Shown here piece after piece: positions 5,712 to 9,280 of a stretch of 9,280 nt of DNA. The position numbers and the translations under genes are program-made. The stretch covers positions 1-9,280 of the forward strand of contig CAZEHS010000103.1 of the NCBI GenBank assembly GCA_964511875.1, in the 5' to 3' direction. The DNA comes from CAZEHS01 sp964511875. GTDB lineage: Bacteria; Bacillota; Clostridia; Peptostreptococcales; Acidaminobacteraceae. The notes below the pieces were generated by a model, which saw nothing but the letters and a program-made list of their open reading frames with translations, was not told the DNA's origin and searched no databases. Within the stretch, counting starts at the first letter, position 1. Every line of letters starts with the position of its first letter.

Positions 5712-6935
5712 ATGCGTGGTCTTGTCCTTGAAGGCGGTGGCGCTAAAGGCGCTTATCAGATTGGAGCGTGGGAGGCATTCAGGTATCTGGGCATTGAATT
5801 TGATGCGGTGACAGGTACTTCGGTGGGTGCTCTGAATGGCGCGCTCTATGTGCAGGGGGATTATGAGAAGGCCTATGATCTATGGTACAATCTCCGTCCT
5901 GAACAGGTAATCCAAGGGGATGCAAAAGCCATCGAGAAATTGTCCACACTGGAGATAGGTAAAGGGGACCTCGATCCGATCGCCCGTTATGTAGCCTCCG
6001 TATTCACAACCGGCGGTCTTGATATCTCGCCTCTGAAACAACTGATGGACACACTGTTGGACGAAAGCAGGGTCAGGGCTTCAAAAGTGGATTTCGGAAT
6101 TGTTACAGTATCACTGACGGATTTCAAACCCCTTGAAATGTTCATCAATGATATTCCAGAGGGTCAACTGAGTGAGTATCTGCTGGCCAGCGCCAATCTG
6201 CCGGTTTTCAAACTGAACCGTCTTGATGGTAAGTTATATATCGATGGTGGATTCTATGATAATCTGCCCATCAATCTCATGTCCAGCAAGGGAATTCGCG
6301 AGATCGCTGCAGTGGAGCTCAGGTCCCTGGGAATCAGGCAGCCTTCCAAGCGTGACGATCTGTCCATTACCTGGATCACCCCTTCGGAAGACATCGGACG
6401 GCTGCTGGAATTCAATCCCGACAAGATACGCAGGAACATGAAGCTCGGCTATTTCGATACGCTCAGGGCGTACAAAGGTTATCGCGGGTCGATCTACTTC
6501 CTGGAAGGTGATCTGGTTCCCGGGTGGGGAATGGAGAACCTCTTGATGCTGACGGATCAGGACATCATGCCGATCCGCAACTGGATGGATGCGGAGGATA
6601 TGGAGCCCCGGCGGTTCCTTTTTGAAATGCTGCTGCCCCTCCTGAGCGAACTCCTTGAGACCCCGGCATCGGCGAATTACGACGACCTATTGCTTCGGTA
6701 TTTCGAAGTGGTAGCCAGGATGAACAAGGTGGACCGGCTGCAAATCATGGATGTCAATGGCTTTATTCAGTCAATCGGACGAATTTATGAGAACATGCCC
6801 TGTGCAGTGCCGGGTTCCTTCGTGGAATCTGTGGCCAGGCATCTGCGGCAGAATTCCATGTACTTGAAAACACAAAGAGGCGATTTTCTTCCCTGGGTAT
6901 TTCAATACTTCATTCAGGGCTTCAGAAATCATTAA
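5712..6935 (+). CDS. Patatin-like phospholipase family protein
   Basis: Patatin-like proteins are Ser-Asp dyad lipid acyl hydrolases. All catalytic elements are visible near the N-terminus: the glycine-rich oxyanion loop LEGGGAKGAYQIG (6-18), the nucleophile elbow GTSVG with Ser37, and the DGG motif with Asp178. The patatin domain spans about 1-200. The remaining 200 residues are mostly helical and acidic with no recognised motif. There is no signal peptide or membrane segment, so the protein should be cytosolic or peripheral to the membrane. The substrate is unknown; phospholipid or acyl-ester hydrolysis is inferred from the family and the fabZ neighbour. A modest ribosome site, AGGTG (5702-5706), precedes the ATG. 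Its stop codon overlaps the ribosome site of the next gene, so the two are probably translated together. Confidence 0.9.
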   Translation: MRGLVLEGGGAKGAYQIGAWEAFRYLGIEFDAVTGTSVGALNGALYVQGDYEKAYDLWYNLRPEQVIQGDAKAIEKLSTLEIGKGDLDPIARYVASVFTTGGLDISPLKQLMDTLLDESRVRASKVDFGIVTVSLTDFKPLEMFINDIPEGQLSEYLLASANLPVFKLNRLDGKLYIDGGFYDNLPINLMSSKGIREIAAVELRSLGIRQPSKRDDLSITWITPSEDIGRLLEFNPDKIRRNMKLGYFDTLRAYKGYRGSIYFLEGDLVPGWGMENLLMLTDQDIMPIRNWMDAEDMEPRRFLFEMLLPLLSELLETPASANYDDLLLRYFEVVARMNKVDRLQIMDVNGFIQSIGRIYENMPCAVPGSFVESVARHLRQNSMYLKTQRGDFLPWVFQYFIQGFRNH

Positions 6936-6939
6936 GGAG
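6934..6939 (+). promoter_or_regulatory. Ribosome binding site overlapping the patatin stop codon
   Basis: AAGGAG shares its two A bases with the TAA stop of the patatin-like gene (6933-6935). It lies seven bases before the ATG at 6947 but only four before the GTG at 6944, so ATG is the better start. The arrangement suggests translational coupling of the two genes. Confidence 0.65.
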
Positions 6940-6946
6940 CAGCGTG

Positions 6947-8131
6947 ATGACAGAACGTAAACATCTCACAGTGATACAGGGAGGCAAAAGCATCGAGGCC
7001 ACTTACACGCCTCGGTTCAGTCGTGCCTATGCCACCAATACCCGGCTGATGGGAGTCATCGCTGTAAAAGCCTTGGAGCATACGGCTGATGGGGAGCAAA
7101 TCACTCATTTTTTTCATCTGGATTTCGAGGAATTCGGAATCGATGCCTATGAGCGTGTGGAGTCGACTGAGGAAGAAACCCTGGAACGGATGACCCGGAA
7201 AATGACAGGGGGCCTGGGTGGAGAATTGGTTGAAGTGACTCCGGATGAACTGGCCTGGCTGATCCGTGACGCCTATGGAGTGAATCTCAGATATTCAGAA
7301 GCACTGCCGGAAGGGATGGATAACCTGTTTCCTTTCCTGAAAGCGGAATCCGCTCTGGAAAGCTGGGAAATTCACAATCTGTGGCTGAAAATAACACCTG
7401 AACTGGCTACCGATATCGAACTGATCAATTATTATCTCATGCGCCTTTTTTCAAATGACACCTCCGGCTCGGTATTCCTGTCCAGAAGCGGATCAGCAAT
7501 CCCAGTACTTAGTGATCCACCCGGAATCATGGTTCGCAATCGTATCCAGCCATTGCGTGAAGCAGGCGGCGTCCGTTACTATCAGTCCGAAGCTTTGTCG
7601 GATAACGAGAAGGAATACCGAATCACAGCATGTGAAATAGGGGTGTTCGAGGAATCCGGTCAGCGCCGTATATTCTCCATAACTGTTCAGAGCACATTCA
7701 AAATCTCAGAAGTGGAGGCAGCGTTCATGCTGCGCCGCAAGGAACATCTGGCGGTATACAAGATTCTCGATCCCGAACGGGTGCGGATTTTTTTTGACCT
7801 GTATAAACCGGATGCGATGATCGTACTGTATGAGGCAGGTCTCCTTTATACATATTTCAAACCCCATAACAATCACGTCCGTGATGAACAATACTACCTG
7901 AATGAAGATGTGCAGTGCTATTACTATCTTTCAGAGGACCATCAGCTGATAATCTGCGCGTTGGATGACAAATTCCTGAGACAGGCCCAGCTTGAACTGG
8001 AGGCACAGGAAATGACCTCCCTGCTGGAATTCGAAAACGACTATGTCTCAGAAAACCCCATCCTTTACGACTTCATCAGCAGTGATTACCTGGACTTCCA
8101 GGAGTTCTGGGAAGATTACAACGGACAGTAA
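6947..8131 (+). CDS. Uncharacterised protein co-operonic with the patatin-like hydrolase
   Basis: I do not recognise this family. The protein is 394 residues, acidic and soluble in character, with no signal peptide, membrane segment, metal-binding cysteine cluster or nucleotide-binding loop visible. The N-terminal part (about 30-110) looks alpha/beta, with TRLMGVIAVKALE and THFFHLDFEEFGIDAYE, and then a Glu-rich helix. A middle segment (about 140-200) ends in a loop SDPPGIMVRNRIQPL. The second half (about 220-340) alternates strands and aromatic-rich stretches such as DEQYYLNEDVQCYYYLSEDHQLIICALDD. The tail is strongly acidic and aromatic (ILYDFISSDYLDFQEFWEDY). Coding quality is good, base composition matches the neighbours, and a strong ribosome site overlaps the previous stop. 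It is probably expressed with the patatin-like protein and may act with it, which is inference from position only. Confidence 0.85.
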   Translation: MTERKHLTVIQGGKSIEATYTPRFSRAYATNTRLMGVIAVKALEHTADGEQITHFFHLDFEEFGIDAYERVESTEEETLERMTRKMTGGLGGELVEVTPDELAWLIRDAYGVNLRYSEALPEGMDNLFPFLKAESALESWEIHNLWLKITPELATDIELINYYLMRLFSNDTSGSVFLSRSGSAIPVLSDPPGIMVRNRIQPLREAGGVRYYQSEALSDNEKEYRITACEIGVFEESGQRRIFSITVQSTFKISEVEAAFMLRRKEHLAVYKILDPERVRIFFDLYKPDAMIVLYEAGLLYTYFKPHNNHVRDEQYYLNEDVQCYYYLSEDHQLIICALDDKFLRQAQLELEAQEMTSLLEFENDYVSENPILYDFISSDYLDFQEFWEDYNGQ

Positions 8132-8144
8132 TGAATAAACATTT

Positions 8145-8200
8145 GCCACGGATAGTCGAACACATCCCCCCATCCGCCCCTTTCCGTGTGTTCCGTGGTA
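8145..8200. repeat. Palindromic CCACGGA repeat after the unknown gene
   Basis: CCACGGA (8146-8152) and TCCGTGG (8192-8198) are the inverted ends. Inside, AACACA (8159-8164) can pair with TGTGTT (8187-8192), leaving a seven-base bulge on the left. Read on the minus strand, its right end TTACCACGGA-AC-ACACGGA (8202-8184) resembles the right end of the murA-mbl element, TTACCACGGA-TT-ACACGGA (1302-1284). The cores differ, C-rich here and CCCTC/GAGGG there. It fills about half of the 111-base gap. It has no T-run and no gene. Confidence 0.65.
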
Positions 8201-8242
8201 AATGGTTTGTACTATTTTAAATTCAGCGTAATGGAGAAATGA

Positions 8243-9184
8243 ATGGTTGCCTTGACCCAAGTGTCCACACTGTTCCTGTTGATCGTGGTGGGATACATCG
8301 TAAAAAAACTGAATGTTGTAACGGAGCAGATCCATCGGGAGATATCCAGTCTGGTGCTCAATGTTTGTCTGCCGGCCCTGATCATCAATTCCATGAATTT
8401 TGAGTTTTCGCCGGAAATTCTCGTTAAAAGCGGACAGCTTGCACTGGCAGCCTTCATCATCTATACCGGTACCATCCTCCTGTCATACCCGCTGACCACA
8501 CTTATCGGCGCTAAGGGTAACCGGCGGGATGTTTTTCAGTATGTCCTTGTCTTTTCGAACGTGGGCTACATGGGGTACCCGGTGATCAATGCCATCATGG
8601 GGGAACGTGGTGTGTTTTATACAGCCATTTACAACCTTGCATTCACGGTGCTGGTATGGACCTTCGGTGTGCACCTGATGACCAGGAATCCGTCTGAAGG
8701 GTCCGGACCGGGCCATGGGGACACCTGGTTGGATAAGCTGAAACGGGTAGTGAATCCGAATCTTATCGCCCTGGCCATCGGCTTTGTATTGTTTCTGTTC
8801 TCAATCAAGCTGCCGATGCCGGTTTCCAGCACCATAAAAATGATCGGGGATACGACCACACCCCTGTCCATGATGTTCATCGGCTTCATACTTGCTGATG
8901 TCAGTATTCGCGAAACCGTCAGCGACATGCAGGTTTACATGATATCGGCCATGCGCCTCCTGCTACTGCCATTACTGGTGTTCGCAGGTTTCAAGCTCCT
9001 CGGCATCACCGGAGATCTCCTCACCGTCGCCTTCATCAGCACCGCCATGCCCGCTGCCGCCAATACCGCTATCCTTGCAGCCGTATACGACAACGACTAC
9101 CAACTTGGGTCCAAAGCGATATTCGTGTCAACCCTTCTGTCCGTAGCAACACTTCCACTTATGGTATTACTGATAGGGCGATAA
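8243..9184 (+). CDS. AEC (auxin efflux carrier) family transporter, putative permease
   Basis: AEC-family proteins are ten-helix inner-membrane carriers that include bacterial malate and other organic-acid permeases; the substrate here cannot be read from sequence. The 313 residues show about ten hydrophobic segments in two sets of five, near 8-20, 34-51, 65-88, 97-119, 124-146, 173-190, 206-220, 230-255, 259-282 and 291-311. They are split by a polar loop at 147-172. FSNVGYMGYPV (104-114) in helix 4 and STAMPAAANTAILAA (266-280) in helix 9 are characteristic of the family. GGAG (8233-8236) precedes the ATG by six bases. The gene stands 111 bases after the unknown gene, separated by a repeat, so it may be its own unit; no strong promoter was found. 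The full gene is in the window. Confidence 0.9.
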   Translation: MVALTQVSTLFLLIVVGYIVKKLNVVTEQIHREISSLVLNVCLPALIINSMNFEFSPEILVKSGQLALAAFIIYTGTILLSYPLTTLIGAKGNRRDVFQYVLVFSNVGYMGYPVINAIMGERGVFYTAIYNLAFTVLVWTFGVHLMTRNPSEGSGPGHGDTWLDKLKRVVNPNLIALAIGFVLFLFSIKLPMPVSSTIKMIGDTTTPLSMMFIGFILADVSIRETVSDMQVYMISAMRLLLLPLLVFAGFKLLGITGDLLTVAFISTAMPAAANTAILAAVYDNDYQLGSKAIFVSTLLSVATLPLMVLLIGR

Positions 9185-9201
9185 TATACCGAGGGCGACC
9201 A

Positions 9202-9236
9202 CTCTGCGACTCCCCCTGTCACTTTGTGACATCCCC
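9202..9236 (-). repeat. 35-base inverted exact copy of 5149-5183
   Basis: The reverse complement of this stretch is identical at all 35 positions to 5149-5183. It includes the TGTCAC-AAA-GTGACA hairpin followed by GGGGGAGTCGCAGAG. Similarity falls away just beyond on both sides (CGGTACTC against TGGTCGCC), so the shared block has definite edges. It begins 17 bases after the transporter stop. Confidence 0.9.
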
Positions 9237-9280
9237 GTTAAGCAGGATGCCCAAATCTGTGATTTGGTGCATATCGCTTA
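9234..9280 (-). repeat. 47-base module, copy 2 (may continue past the window)
   Basis: Read on the minus strand this aligns base for base with 2487-2533 (37 of 47 identical). It starts TAAGCGA at the window edge and ends TGCTTAACGGG. The inner hairpin is CCAAATC-TGT-GATTTGG on the + strand (9251-9267), a perfect seven-pair stem. On the minus strand it runs directly into the 35-base block above. Confidence 0.7.

Noticed and set aside
8204..8220. A/T-rich stretch before the transporter gene as a promoter
   Set aside because: TACTAT and TTAAAT resemble a -10 box only weakly, and no -35 or TGn extension is at the right distance.
8048..8335. Minus-strand open frame spanning the 8145-8200 repeat
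   Set aside because: It overlaps two genes on the other strand, crosses a palindromic repeat and encodes no recognisable protein.

Overview
The window is about 9.3 kb of a roughly 50% GC bacterial chromosome. It reads as a motile, anaerobic-type Firmicute of the class Clostridia. The main reason is gene order: a MurA gene, then an MreB/Mbl-type actin gene, then the flagellar rod pair flhO-flhP (flgF/flgG), then fabZ. This matches the murAA ... spoIIID-mbl-flhO-flhP ... fabZ neighbourhood of Bacillus subtilis. The genus is not identified. No spoIIID gene lies between murA and mbl here, although it sits directly upstream of mbl in B. subtilis.

Layout, with all genes on the + strand: 1-1205 murA (5' end outside the window); 1217-1301 palindromic repeat; 1357-2382 mbl/mreB; 2385-2556 composite intergenic repeat; 2607-2665 a flagellar sigma-D-like promoter overlapping a terminator-like hairpin; 2667-4987 the rod genes flhO(flgF)-flhP(flgG)-flgJ-like; 5007-5043 likely terminator; 5061-5190 multi-hairpin repeat; 5221-8131 a promoter and a compact fabZ-patatin-unknown gene cluster; 8145-8200 palindromic repeat; 8243-9184 an AEC-family transporter; 9202-9280 a further repeat copy in inverse orientation, cut by the window end.

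The genes fall into three groups. MurA and Mbl serve peptidoglycan precursor synthesis and lateral wall placement. FlhO, FlhP and the FlgJ-like protein build the rod that crosses that wall. FabZ, the patatin-like hydrolase and the unknown protein form a probable operon with a lipid flavour.

The most unusual points are non-coding or architectural. (1) A perfect 10-bp stem ends in a T-run and covers the flhO Shine-Dalgarno sequence. A sigma-D-type promoter lies inside it, so transcripts from that promoter would lack the left arm while read-through from mbl would carry the whole hairpin. (2) Every sizeable gap between transcription units holds members of a modular family of palindromic repeats. 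These include a 35-bp exact inverted duplicate, a 47-bp module with a compensatory base change in its stem, and an apparent 109-bp insertion inside one copy. (3) FlhO is about 90 residues longer than usual and seems to contain a duplicated central domain. I found no CRISPR array, tRNA, rRNA or transposase gene.
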